A stretch of 19,316 bases of DNA from an uncultured Lachnospiraceae bacterium. Lineage in GTDB: Bacteria > Bacillota > Clostridia > Lachnospirales > Lachnospiraceae. Position numbers and translations under genes: made by a program. The stretch spans positions 1 to 19,316 of the forward strand of contig CADBNQ010000302.1 of NCBI GenBank assembly GCA_902796045.1, written 5' to 3'. Shown here piece by piece: positions 7,983-15,811 of this stretch. The first letter of the stretch is position 1; every line of letters begins with the position of its first letter. The notes below the pieces were generated by a model. The model was given only the letters and a program-made list of their open reading frames with translations, was not told the origin of the DNA and did not search any database.

Positions 7983-10377
7983 TCACAGAGCAGTCGAGGA
8001 AAAATGGCGGAAGCACTGGGAAGAACATCCGGTCAATGTCAATGACGGAAAGAAACCGAAATACTACTGTCTGGACATGTTCCCCTACCCCTCCGGGAGC
8101 GGCCTTCATGTGGGGCACTGGAGAGGCTATGTGATCAGCGATGTCTGGAGCCGCTACAAGATGCTTCAGGGGTATTACCTGATTCACCCCATGGGCTGGG
8201 ATGCTTTTGGCCTTCCGGCTGAGAACTATGCCATTAAGATGGGGACGCATCCAAGCATCACGACCGCGGAGAATATCAAAAACATCAAGAAACAGATCAA
8301 CCAGATCGCGGCTGTCTATGACTGGGATATGGAAGTGAACACCACTGACCCCGCTTTTTATAAGTGGACCCAGTGGATTTTTGTAAAAATGTTCAAGGCA
8401 GGCCTTGCCTACGAGAAGGAGATGCCCATCAACTGGTGTCCCTCCTGCAAGACCGGTCTGGCCAACGAGGAGGTCGTCAACGGCTGCTGTGAACGCTGCG
8501 GCTCTCCTGTTACCAAGAAAGACCTGAAACAGTGGATGCTTAAGATTACAGAATATGCTGACCGCCTTCTGAATGATCTCGATAAGCTGGACTGGCCTGA
8601 GAAGGTCAAGAAGATGCAGACAGACTGGATCGGAAAGAGTTACGGTGCCGAGGTGGATTTCCCCATCGAAGGCAGGGAGGAGAAGATCACTGTCTACACC
8701 ACAAGGCCTGACACTCTCTACGGCGCCACCTTCATGGTCCTCGCGCCTGAGCACGCCCTTGCCTCTTCACTGGCTTCAGAGGAGACCAGAGACATCGTAG
8801 ATAAATATATCTTTGATTCCAGCATGCGGTCCAACGTGGATCGTCTCCAGGATAAGGAGAAAACCGGTGTATTTACCGGTTCCTATGCGATCAATCCCCT
8901 GAATGGGGCAAAGATCCCCATCTGGCTGTCCGATTACGTACTGGCTGATTACGGTACCGGCGCCATCATGTGCGTTCCTGCCCATGATGACCGTGACTTC
9001 GAGTTTGCCACCAAGTTCCATATCCCCATCGTCCAGGTCATCGCCAAAGACGGACAGGAGATCGAACACATGACGGAGGCCTACACTGAAGCCTCCGGGA
9101 CCATGATCAATTCCGGAGAATGGAACGGCATGGAGTCTGCAGTACTCAAGAAGGAAGCACCGATGATCATCGAGAAGATGGGAATCGGCAAAAAGACCGT
9201 AAATTACAAACTGCGCGACTGGGTATTTTCCCGTCAGCGTTACTGGGGTGAGCCTATCCCCATCATCCACTGTCCTGAATGCGGGGCCGTTCCCGTTCCT
9301 GAGGAAGATCTTCCGCTGCTGCTGCCGGATGTGGAGAGATATGAGCCCACCGGCACCGGAGAATCCCCTCTGGCAGGGATTGAGGACTGGGTCAACACGA
9401 CCTGCCCCTGCTGCGGCGGTCCGGCAAAGAGAGAGACCAACACCATGCCTCAGTGGGCCGGTTCTTCCTGGTACTTCCTGAGATATGTGGATAATAAGAA
9501 TGACAAGGCTCTGGTGGATAAAGAGAAAGCGCGCAAATACCTGCCTGTGGACATGTATATCGGCGGAGTCGAGCACGCTGTTCTCCACCTGTTATATTCC
9601 AGATTCTATACCAAGTTCCTGTATGATATAGGCGCTATAGAATTCGATGAGCCTTTCACCAAGCTCTTCAATCAGGGGATGATCACCGGCAAAAACGGCA
9701 TCAAGATGAGCAAGTCCAAGGGCAATGTCGTATCACCGGATGACCTTGTCAGAGATTATGGCTGTGATTCTCTGAGACTGTATGAATTGTTTGTAGGGCC
9801 GCCTGACCTTGATTCTGAGTGGGATGATACAGGAATCGACGGTGTATACCGCTTCCTGAACCGTTTCTGGAAAATGGCCATGGACAACAAGGATAAGGAC
9901 GTCCCCGAAACGCCAGAACTGACAAAGACCCGCCACAAACTGATCTATGATATCACGCAGAGACTGGAAAGCTTCAACTTAAATACTGTTGTCAGCGGTT
10001 TTATGGAGTATAATAACAAGCTGATCGAACTGAGCAGGAAGACTGGTGTTGATAAGACCACTCTTGAGACCTACACCATCCTGCTGGCACCCTTTGCGCC
10101 ACATATTGCTGAGGAGATATGGGAACAGCTGGGCCACACTGATTCTGTTTTTACACAGGCATGGCCGGAATATGACGAGGAAGCTATGAAGGAAGACGAG
10201 ATCGTCATTCCGGTTCAGGTAAACGGCAAAACCAGATGTACCATATCCATTGCGGTAAATGTTCCAAAAGAAGACGTTCTCTCCCTGGCAAAAGATACTC
10301 TGGGAGACCGGATCAAAGGAACGATCCGCAAAGAGATCTATGTCCCCGGCAAGATTGTAAATATTGTAGCAAAATAG
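7966..10377 (+). CDS. leuS: Leucyl-tRNA synthetase
   Basis: The 803-residue class I aminoacyl-tRNA synthetase charges tRNA-Leu in the cytoplasm. The HIGH signature is HVGH (48-51) and the KMSKS loop is exactly KMSKS (580-584). A zinc-finger-like set CPSC (158-161) with CC..C (174, 175, 178) and a second pair of clusters, CPEC (436-439) and CPCC (480-483), are present. The editing (CP1) domain with TTRPDTLYGATFM and the DYGTGAIMCVPAHDDRD motif lies between, and the anticodon-binding and C-terminal domains follow. Length is normal for bacteria. The ATG at 7966 has AGGAGG at 7951-7956, nine bases upstream, inside the preceding gene. It overlaps that gene by 17 bp, so it is probably co-transcribed from the 7089 promoter. 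No T-box leader was recognised upstream. Confidence 0.98.
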   Translation: MAQPYNHRAVEEKWRKHWEEHPVNVNDGKKPKYYCLDMFPYPSGSGLHVGHWRGYVISDVWSRYKMLQGYYLIHPMGWDAFGLPAENYAIKMGTHPSITTAENIKNIKKQINQIAAVYDWDMEVNTTDPAFYKWTQWIFVKMFKAGLAYEKEMPINWCPSCKTGLANEEVVNGCCERCGSPVTKKDLKQWMLKITEYADRLLNDLDKLDWPEKVKKMQTDWIGKSYGAEVDFPIEGREEKITVYTTRPDTLYGATFMVLAPEHALASSLASEETRDIVDKYIFDSSMRSNVDRLQDKEKTGVFTGSYAINPLNGAKIPIWLSDYVLADYGTGAIMCVPAHDDRDFEFATKFHIPIVQVIAKDGQEIEHMTEAYTEASGTMINSGEWNGMESAVLKKEAPMIIEKMGIGKKTVNYKLRDWVFSRQRYWGEPIPIIHCPECGAVPVPEEDLPLLLPDVERYEPTGTGESPLAGIEDWVNTTCPCCGGPAKRETNTMPQWAGSSWYFLRYVDNKNDKALVDKEKARKYLPVDMYIGGVEHAVLHLLYSRFYTKFLYDIGAIEFDEPFTKLFNQGMITGKNGIKMSKSKGNVVSPDDLVRDYGCDSLRLYELFVGPPDLDSEWDDTGIDGVYRFLNRFWKMAMDNKDKDVPETPELTKTRHKLIYDITQRLESFNLNTVVSGFMEYNNKLIELSRKTGVDKTTLETYTILLAPFAPHIAEEIWEQLGHTDSVFTQAWPEYDEEAMKEDEIVIPVQVNGKTRCTISIAVNVPKEDVLSLAKDTLGDRIKGTIRKEIYVPGKIVNIVAK

Positions 10378-10418
10378 TTTTTACATCTTTACCTGTTGTA
10401 GTAAAGGAGGATTGAACA

Positions 10419-11051
10419 GTGAAAAAGGGATTGATTGCGGCAATAACCGCTCTCACCATGGCAGCCCTCATGGCCGGATGCGGCGGACAGAAAGCTGCCC
10501 CGGAAGCAGCAACTGAGGCCACGGAAGTACAGGCTGACACTGCTGTTACGGAAGCACCAGATGACTGGTATAAGGCAGTCCTTGATGATGAAGAAACCAG
10601 AGCACAGTATTCTTATTACAAGCTGCTGGACATCAACCTGGACGGCACGGACGAGCTCTTCTTATCAACCAAAGCAGATTATTTCATCGCCAGCGAGGAC
10701 AAAGCCTGTCTGATCGCCTATGTGGACGGACAGCCGAAGACCCTGCAGACGATTGGCCACGCAGCCGGAGAATACTGGGTCTACAGTCAGTCCGACGCAA
10801 CCCTCAGTTACTTCTCCCGTGTGTCCGGAGAAGGACACTATATTCTCTATCAGCTGAAGGATGGCGAACTGAAAGAAGTCGGGACAGCTGACACTTACAG
10901 CCCCCACCATTATACTGAAGAGGACAACGACGAACAGGTCTCCCTGATCAACGGTAAAAAAGTCTCTGAGGAAGAGATGGAGAGCTTCACGGAACAGTAT
11001 GGCAACACGGCAGGTGCCATCACCTATGATCCGATCGACGGAAGCAACTGA
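10419..11051 (+). CDS. Small lipoprotein of unknown function
   Basis: The 210-residue protein has a lipoprotein signal peptide: MKKG, a hydrophobic stretch, then LMAGC with Cys21 as the predicted lipidated residue. A low-complexity Ala/Glu/Thr linker (22-48) follows. The mature domain includes DINLDGTDEL (71-80), an acidic loop of the D-x-N-x-D-G type common in Ca-binding or VCBS-like repeats of clostridial surface proteins. I do not recognise a named family or assign a function. The start is GTG at 10419, set by a strong AGGAGG (10405-10410) eight bases upstream. It begins 41 bp after leuS with no terminator between, so it may be the last gene of that transcript. A terminator follows. Confidence 0.8.
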   Translation: MKKGLIAAITALTMAALMAGCGGQKAAPEAATEATEVQADTAVTEAPDDWYKAVLDDEETRAQYSYYKLLDINLDGTDELFLSTKADYFIASEDKACLIAYVDGQPKTLQTIGHAAGEYWVYSQSDATLSYFSRVSGEGHYILYQLKDGELKEVGTADTYSPHHYTEEDNDEQVSLINGKKVSEEEMESFTEQYGNTAGAITYDPIDGSN

Positions 11052-11082
11052 AAAAACAAAACAAAGGCCTGAAACAAAAAAA

Positions 11083-11451
11083 CGGGCTGTCGCGCAAAAC
11101 AGCCCGCCCCCAACCGGCAGGATCTCATTTTTGTGTGGGATCCTGCCTTTTATCTTTGAAGGAGAGGCAGCAGCCTATGGATCAGACCGGTTGCGTTTGC
11201 TCGTTTCGGTTCGCACGCTTATTTACCGCCATTCGCGCAAAACTCGCACTAAGTTTATCCGAAAACACTGATGTAGTTGTGCTCAGACAAGCGCTCGGTG
11301 GCGGTGCTAGCGCAAACCTTAACTTCGCAAACTATTGCAAACGGTCTTCTCCATAGGCTGCTGTTCTTCTCCTAACCAAGCTTATCAGCAGAATCCCATC
11401 AGATAATCAATTAATTCCTGCCGGTTTCCGCCAAACCCGAAGCCGGGCTGT
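11083..11451. repeat. Large nested inverted-repeat (fold-back) element
   Basis: The core is an imperfect palindrome at about 11161-11372. The left arm (from 11161) and right arm (to 11372) share a near-identical CAGCAGCCTATGGA followed by AGACCG and TTGC. Pairing continues inward through GTTTGC/GCAAAC, GGTTCGCAC/GCGCAAACC and ACCGCC/GGCGGT blocks. Outside the core, AACCGGCAGGA (11112-11122) matches TCCTGCCGGTT (11416-11426) perfectly in inverse, and ACAGCCCG (11099-11106) matches CGGGCTGT (11444-11451). The lipoprotein terminator is therefore built from the left outer arm. No coding sequence is credible here. It could be a MITE-like element, a bidirectional transcription barrier between convergent genes, or a long structured RNA. 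I recognise no named family. Confidence 0.6.
11116..11157 (+). terminator. Rho-independent terminator after the lipoprotein gene
   Basis: A perfect 9-bp stem (GGCAGGATC at 11116-11124, GATCCTGCC at 11139-11147) with a 14-nt loop is followed by TTTTATCTTT. A second perfect 8-bp hairpin (11083-11090 with 11099-11106) lies just upstream without a T tract. Together they end the leuS-lipoprotein transcript. Confidence 0.75.
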
Positions 11452-11483
11452 GTGTAAAGAAAGATATGGGATTCAGGCGATAT

Positions 11484-11832
11484 GCTGACTTGAAATAAGG
11501 GATTTCATGAGCAGGCTGCTCGATGGAGGAGTATTGAGGCTAGAAGCGGACTGAATAGCTAATCATTAAATTCAGTCTGCTCGATTTAGATGTGTTGAGG
11601 CCCCAAGCGGACTGAACAGTGAATCATTAAATTCAGTCTGCCCAATCAGGGAGTACAGAGAGCCCCTTGAGCGGACGAAAACAAAAATTTTCCAATTCGG
11701 TCCGCTCTCAACTCGTAAACCAGGATTCCCAGAGCGGACTAAAAAGAGAATCAGTAAATATAGTCCGCTTGGAACCAGGAAATTGGGAATTCGGAAGCAG
11801 ACTGAAAATAAGATCCCCCATAATAGTCCGCT
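11484..11832. repeat. Tandem array of six degenerate hairpin repeats, 61-64 bp period
   Basis: Six palindromic units start at about 11484, 11545, 11606, 11670, 11733 and 11796. The consensus is a left arm AGCGGACTGAA, a 13-25 nt loop, and a right arm TTCAGTCYGCT. Unit 2 (11545-11581) has a 12-bp stem with one G-T. Unit 3 has a 10-bp stem, unit 4 a perfect 8-bp GAGCGGAC/GTCCGCTC, and unit 5 a perfect 9-bp AGCGGACTA/TAGTCCGCT. Units 1 (11484-11520) and 6 are degenerate. Arm changes are often matched on the other side (ACTGAA/TTCAGT against ACTA/TAGT), which suggests the pairing is kept. Separators of about 25-30 bp are partly similar (TCGAT...GAGG near units 1-3). The array lies in the convergent gap just after pilT. 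No repeat family is recognised. Confidence 0.75.
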
Positions 11833-11902
11833 CACGACTTCACCAGAACAGAAGGACTGGCCGAGTGCGCTTTTTAAGCAGAAGGATTGCAAAGGGCTGT
11901 AT

Positions 11903-12961
11903 CTAATTGCCCAGCCTTTTTAACATAGTGTCATAGTTGACACATGAGATCAGGGCGGTATCTTTTGTGATCCTGCCCTGCCTGTACAGCTTGAGCAGAC
12001 TGCCGTCCATGGTGCACATCCCGTCAGCGGCACCTGCCTGCATGGCAGATTCCAGCTGATGAAGCTTATCTTCTCTGATCATGTTCTGGATTGCCACTGT
12101 TGACTTCATGATCTCAAAGACAGGAAGCTGGCCGCCGTCTTTAGAAGGAACCAGCTGCTGGCAGACAACGCCTTTGAGGATCTGGGCCAGCTGGATCTTC
12201 ACCTGCTTCTGCTGATTTGCCGGAAAAACATCCAGGATCCTGTTGATGGTATTGGCGGCACTGCTGGTGTGGAGGGTGCTGAGCAGAAGAACTCCGGTCT
12301 CCGCTGCTGTAAGGGCAGCCGAGATAGTATCATAATCTCTCATCTCTCCAAGCAGGATTACATCCGGGCTCTCTCTGAGCGCCGAACGGAGTGACTCAAG
12401 ATATCCGGGTGTATCAATGGAGATCTCCCTCTGAGTAACAATAGCCTTGTCATGGCGGTGGATATACTCAATAGGGTCTTCCATGGTGATAATATGGCAG
12501 TCTCTGCTTTTGTTGATCCTGTCGATCATACATGCCAGCGTGGTCGACTTGCCGGTTCCGGCCGAGCCGGTGATCAGAACCAGCCCCTTCTTAACCTCTG
12601 CCAGTGAAAGAACGCTGTCCGGGATCCCCATCTTTGCAGGATCGGGAAGACCGAAATGGATGACACGGATTACAGCCGCCAGTGAACCCCTCTGCCTGAA
12701 GATATTCACACGGAACCGGCCCAGCTTTGAAACTGCAAAAGAAAAGTCATCATCGATTCCATTGTCCACATTAGATCTGTCTCTCTTGCTGATCTCATAG
12801 ATGGAATCAACAAGCACCATGATATCGTTGGGTCTTAGAAAGTCTTCTTCCATACGCTTCTGGCGTCCGTCACACTTAAAAGTGACAGGCAGTCCGGCAA
12901 TAAGAAAGATATCCGCTGCGTCATATTCTATCGCTTTTTGTAAAATATCCTGTATTTTCAT
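11903..12961 (-). CDS. pilT: PilT-like type IV pilus retraction ATPase
   Basis: The 352-residue secretion-superfamily ATPase has an N-terminal PAS-like domain (about 1-105), Walker A GSAGTGKST (132-140), an Asp box around ITMEDPIEYI (158-167), Walker B LLGEMRD (203-209) and a His box TLHTSSAANTINR (229-241). The segment AIQNMIREDKLHQ (290-302) matches the AIRNLIREGKxHQ block typical of PilT rather than PilB or GspE. The protein is also short and lacks the N-terminal GspE domain and the tetracysteine metal site of assembly ATPases. It should power pilus retraction at the inner face of the membrane. It is the last gene of the pilus-like operon. The ATG at 12961 is preceded by AAGGA nine bases upstream. 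Whether it acts as the sole motor here is unknown. Confidence 0.9.
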   Translation of the reverse strand: MKIQDILQKAIEYDAADIFLIAGLPVTFKCDGRQKRMEEDFLRPNDIMVLVDSIYEISKRDRSNVDNGIDDDFSFAVSKLGRFRVNIFRQRGSLAAVIRVIHFGLPDPAKMGIPDSVLSLAEVKKGLVLITGSAGTGKSTTLACMIDRINKSRDCHIITMEDPIEYIHRHDKAIVTQREISIDTPGYLESLRSALRESPDVILLGEMRDYDTISAALTAAETGVLLLSTLHTSSAANTINRILDVFPANQQKQVKIQLAQILKGVVCQQLVPSKDGGQLPVFEIMKSTVAIQNMIREDKLHQLESAMQAGAADGMCTMDGSLLKLYRQGRITKDTALISCVNYDTMLKRLGN

Positions 12962-13007
12962 AAAAGATCATCCTTATCAATGCAAATCAACCGGGTTACC
13001 TGGATGA

Positions 13008-13400
13008 TTACCATAAATCATCCATGATGATATCCTGCTCCCACTCCTTGTCCTGTTTCCAGGCGGTTACCTGATATCTGCCATTTACATAAACCAGACC
13101 AATACGCAGCCTGGCTTCATCCTTTTCAAACGTCTTCCATATGATGCCCTTGCCGTCCGTCTCCGTGTCTGTCAGGTCCGGTGTACGGCCCGCCGACGCG
13201 GCAGCTGACAGGTCTTTTAGAAATGCCTGCCCCTGGCGCTCCAGTTCGTAGCGGTCACTCACAGTCCGGGCATATTTCTCCGCCAGTCTCATATCCGCCC
13301 TGGCAGTTGTAAATGTCAGGATCGCCAGGGTCGTCAGGCAGATACTGATGACAGTAAGCAGGAGTGTAAGAGGCCCCAGCTTGATCGGTACCTGATTCAT
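13008..13400 (-). CDS. Small single-TM protein, possible minor pilin (GspI/K-like position)
   Basis: The 130-residue protein has one N-terminal hydrophobic helix (about 10-33) preceded by KLG, then PLTLLLTVISICL. G-P at the helix start could be a degenerate prepilin cleavage site, without the usual Phe+1 and Glu+5. The rest is soluble, with charged helices and a segment RLRIGLVYVNGRYQVTAWKQ that looks like beta strands. Its start overlaps the stop of the preceding gene by 4 bp (ATGA), so translation is coupled. I do not recognise a named family. The role as a minor pseudopilin is inferred from the operon and topology. Confidence 0.7.
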   Translation of the reverse strand: MNQVPIKLGPLTLLLTVISICLTTLAILTFTTARADMRLAEKYARTVSDRYELERQGQAFLKDLSAAASAGRTPDLTDTETDGKGIIWKTFEKDEARLRIGLVYVNGRYQVTAWKQDKEWEQDIIMDDLW

Positions 13401-13849
13401 CCTTCCTCCTCCTTTATAAACACTGAAGTCGTCAAATCATAAACGGATTGTTCTGTATCTCCGAAAAACACGGAAATCCTGCTCGTAACCAGGGTGCCGC
13501 CTTCTGACTGTTCCGGTTCCCAGGTCACATCGACATGATAGACCCCTTCAGGAGAAGGCTGCATATTCTCGTCATAATTCACCCGGAATCCTGTCTCAGA
13601 AGCGTTGGTCTCCTGTGTATTCCCGGCTTCATCAAGAAGCTGCCTTGCAGCCTCCATGCTGTCTGAGGCGGAAACGGCTTCAGCCGCATTGCCCGCCAGA
13701 TACACTGCGCTGTTCAGGTGTCTTGCCGAGCTGCTGACCAGTTTGCCGACTCCGAAAATATTGGTCAGCACCATGATGATCCCCATAAACACGATGATCA
13801 GAAGGATCGTTTCCACATAAAATGCTGTAATATGATTCTGTTTGTTCAT
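13397..13849 (-). CDS. Small pilin-like protein with FYVET N-terminal helix
   Basis: The 150-residue protein begins MNKQNHITAFYVETILLIIVFM. The basic/polar leader, the AFYVE sequence and the following hydrophobic helix resemble a class III (prepilin) N-terminus, in which G/A-F-x-x-x-E precedes the helix. Here the Glu sits at +4 if cleavage is after Ala, or at +5 if after Thr, so the match is imperfect. An Ala-rich amphipathic helix (about 40-75) and a C-terminal beta-rich part with VYHVDVTWEP and SRISVFFGD follow, as in pseudopilins. It overlaps both neighbours by 4 bp. It is probably a minor pilin, by context and architecture. Confidence 0.72.
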   Translation of the reverse strand: MNKQNHITAFYVETILLIIVFMGIIMVLTNIFGVGKLVSSSARHLNSAVYLAGNAAEAVSASDSMEAARQLLDEAGNTQETNASETGFRVNYDENMQPSPEGVYHVDVTWEPEQSEGGTLVTSRISVFFGDTEQSVYDLTTSVFIKEEEG

Positions 13850-14316
13850 AAAGCATCATCCTCCTCACATCGCAGGTGCAAAAGCACCTTCCCTGCATCA
13901 GTGGAAACAGAGAGGACATCAGAGGACAGCTTGTTGAGCTCAAATCTCTTTGTCTCTCCGATCTGCTGGGCATTCTCAGGAGCAAGGGGGGAATCAGCAA
14001 CAGCATAGTCCTCCATCAGTGTGTCCTGATACTTGTAGATTCGCATGGCAAATCTGCTGCCATCTGAAATCACCAGGACCTGGCCATACTCAGAATCATT
14101 GATCTTAAGAGCTTCTCTGCTGTCATATGCCTTAACTACAGTAGCAATATAAGAAAGCAAAGCCCGGTTTTTCATATTGTCATTCTGTCCCGTCACTGTA
14201 TTACGATAATTCTGCGCGCCAAACAGGACCAGCAGGAAAAAACCTGCCAGAAACAGCCCGGCTATTCCGATCATGTAGAATCCCAGCGGGGACTGACCCC
14301 TGCTTTTCACCGGCAA
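13846..14316 (-). CDS. Small pilin-like protein, possibly DUF4860-like
   Basis: The 156-residue protein has the N-terminus RGQSPLGFYMIGIAGLFLAGF. A basic leader, Gly then Phe, and a 20-residue hydrophobic helix match a prepilin signal, except that the +5 position is Gly instead of Glu. That is reminiscent of GspK/PilX-type minor pilins, which lack Glu5. The C-terminal domain has repeated beta-strand-like pieces (QVLVISDG, RFAMRIYKYQ, KVLLHLRCEE). I recall a family of clostridial pilus-locus proteins annotated DUF4860 with this look, but this is not verified. It overlaps the next gene by 4 bp. Confidence 0.72.
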   Translation of the reverse strand: MPVKSRGQSPLGFYMIGIAGLFLAGFFLLVLFGAQNYRNTVTGQNDNMKNRALLSYIATVVKAYDSREALKINDSEYGQVLVISDGSRFAMRIYKYQDTLMEDYAVADSPLAPENAQQIGETKRFELNKLSSDVLSVSTDAGKVLLHLRCEEDDAL

Positions 14317-14347
14317 AACCTCCTCTCTTTCTCAAGTCTCGCTCGCC

Positions 14348-14671
14348 TTATTTTTTACTCAGGACCTTTATCGTGGGCGGAAGATTAGAGGCAAAAGCAT
14401 CATAATTCACATAGAAATCCCTTTTATTGATCTGAAGACCGTAATTCTCTTCCAGATACTCCAGATCCGGCGGATAAATCCCCTCAACCACGTAACACTG
14501 CCGGGCACTCCTGGTCACGGCAGCCTCTATGGCTACTGCGCTCTCCTCACTGAGATCTCTTCCCGGATCCCTGGTCACAAAAAAGGAAAGGGCAGCAGCG
14601 GCCAGAATAAGAAAGGCCAATATAATAATCCAGCTGTGTTTCTTCGATGCGCTGTCTGAATACATAGTCAT
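14348..14671 (-). CDS. Small membrane-anchored protein with pilin/GspG-like soluble part
   Basis: The 107-residue protein has a polar N-terminus (1-12), a TM helix (about 13-33, IIILAFLILAAAALSFFV), then an alpha helix with AVAIEAAVTRSARQCYVVEG leading to YPPDLEYLEENYGL. An Ala-rich helix running into an E-G-x-Y-P-x-x-L-x-x-L pattern resembles the region after the helix in GspG/PilA-type pilins, where polypeptides present YP and L. No prepilin cleavage motif is seen at the helix start, so it might be an assembly partner rather than a processed pilin. It sits between the PilC-like gene and the three other small genes, 31-33 bp from each neighbour. Confidence 0.68.
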   Translation of the reverse strand: MTMYSDSASKKHSWIIILAFLILAAAALSFFVTRDPGRDLSEESAVAIEAAVTRSARQCYVVEGIYPPDLEYLEENYGLQINKRDFYVNYDAFASNLPPTIKVLSKK

Positions 14672-14704
14672 ACCTCCACGGGGGATATGCAGTCTGCCGG
14701 CAGA

Positions 14705-15751
14705 TCAGATCACAGAATTCATCATGCCGATCAGCGGCAGCATAACACTTAACAAAGACAAACCTACCGTAACCATCAAAACACCTGAGAGCAGAGGATC
14801 TATGATACCTACCAGCTGATCTACCTGGTGGAGGCAGTTTTCCTCCAGAAGCTCTGTCAGCCTGCTTAAGACATTCTCCATATTACCGCTTCTCTCACCT
14901 GCCAGCAGCATACGGCCGTAGACCGGTTCGAAAAGATCTTCATCATAAGCTGCCTGCGCGATACTGTGTCCCTCCTCCATATGCCGTACACATTTGTTCA
15001 GTTTGTCTTCTACAGGCTTGTACTCCACCATGGGAATACTGTTAAGAACTGCCTCGTCCTGCATATGTCCGCTTGCCAGGAATGTGGCAAGGGCGGAGGT
15101 GAAACGGAACATACCATGGCTCTCCAGAATCGTCGCGCACATCCTGTTCTTCCTGAGTACAGCCTCAACGCTGGCCCGTTTTCCGTTGTTCCACATATAA
15201 AGACCGATCAGCAGGCCTCCTGCCAGGATCACCATAACGACAAGGGCCAGCCAGCAGAAGCCATAGGCCCAGCGGACGTAACTGTAGGAAGAGGAAGCCA
15301 GGCTTCCTGTCAGATTGTTATAAACATCTGTAAATGTAGGCAGGACCATGACGAGCATGACTGCCAGCACAGCAATGATCAGCACCAGCATGGCTGCAGG
15401 ATAGGTGACGGCATTACGCAGCTTTTCCGAAATGGTTTTCTGGTCGGCGTAATACTTTGCCAGCTGGAAAAGAACATCCTCCAGCCGTCCCGAAGTCTCT
15501 CCGACTTCCACCATCTGGAGAGCATAATCCGGAAAGATGCCGCTCTCCTTCATGGCATAGGAAAGACCATAACCCATGTCGGTCTGTTCCTTCATGATCC
15601 TGAGTCCTTCCTCAAGAACTCCTCCTGTGTGCTGTTTCCCGCTCTGCAGCAGTTCTATCGCTTCATCTGTCTGGATCCCTGACCGGGCCATCATCGCCAT
15701 GCTCTCACAAAAGGCACTGACACCCAGATGATCTAGTTTCTGTTTAGACAT
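14705..15751 (-). CDS. Type IV pilus/type II secretion platform protein (PilC/GspF family)
   Basis: The 348-residue inner-membrane platform protein has the usual two GspF domains. The first begins AFCESMAMMARSGIQTDEAIELL (about 13-35) and includes MVEVGETSGRLEDVL. The second repeats FTSALATFLASGHMQDEAVL and LLAGERSGNMENVL. Three hydrophobic segments are visible (about 113-133, 165-190 and 322-345). The double GE-x-S-G motif is diagnostic of the family. The protein couples the cytoplasmic ATPase to pilin assembly. Length is a little below the roughly 400 of PilC and nearer to ComGB. It is the first gene of the pilus-like run. 60 bp separate it from the transglutaminase-like gene upstream, so read-through from that promoter is plausible. 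Confidence 0.92.
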   Translation of the reverse strand: MSKQKLDHLGVSAFCESMAMMARSGIQTDEAIELLQSGKQHTGGVLEEGLRIMKEQTDMGYGLSYAMKESGIFPDYALQMVEVGETSGRLEDVLFQLAKYYADQKTISEKLRNAVTYPAAMLVLIIAVLAVMLVMVLPTFTDVYNNLTGSLASSSYSYVRWAYGFCWLALVVMVILAGGLLIGLYMWNNGKRASVEAVLRKNRMCATILESHGMFRFTSALATFLASGHMQDEAVLNSIPMVEYKPVEDKLNKCVRHMEEGHSIAQAAYDEDLFEPVYGRMLLAGERSGNMENVLSRLTELLEENCLHQVDQLVGIIDPLLSGVLMVTVGLSLLSVMLPLIGMMNSVI

Positions 15752-15811
15752 ACTGTTCTCTCACTCCAATCTGTTTTCATAAGCAGCTGGTCAGATAGTT
15801 ACTCTTAAGAT

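Noticed and set aside
10999..11356. Short plus-strand reading frames running from the lipoprotein end into the fold-back element
   Set aside because: They begin inside the lipoprotein gene or after the terminator and translate palindrome sequence; Arg/Ser/Pro-rich with no ribosome binding site.
11484..11832. CRISPR array in the hairpin-repeat region
   Set aside because: The repeated parts are diverged palindromic arms, the loops and separators are partly alike, and no cas gene is near.
11572..11892. 106-residue reading frame across the hairpin array, minus strand
   Set aside because: It is composed of the palindromic repeats, has no convincing ribosome binding site and resembles no protein.
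11884..11910. Terminator for the pilus-like operon at the pilT 3' end (GGCTG/CAGCC)
   Set aside because: Only a 5-bp stem overlapping the end of the coding sequence and no adequate T tract.
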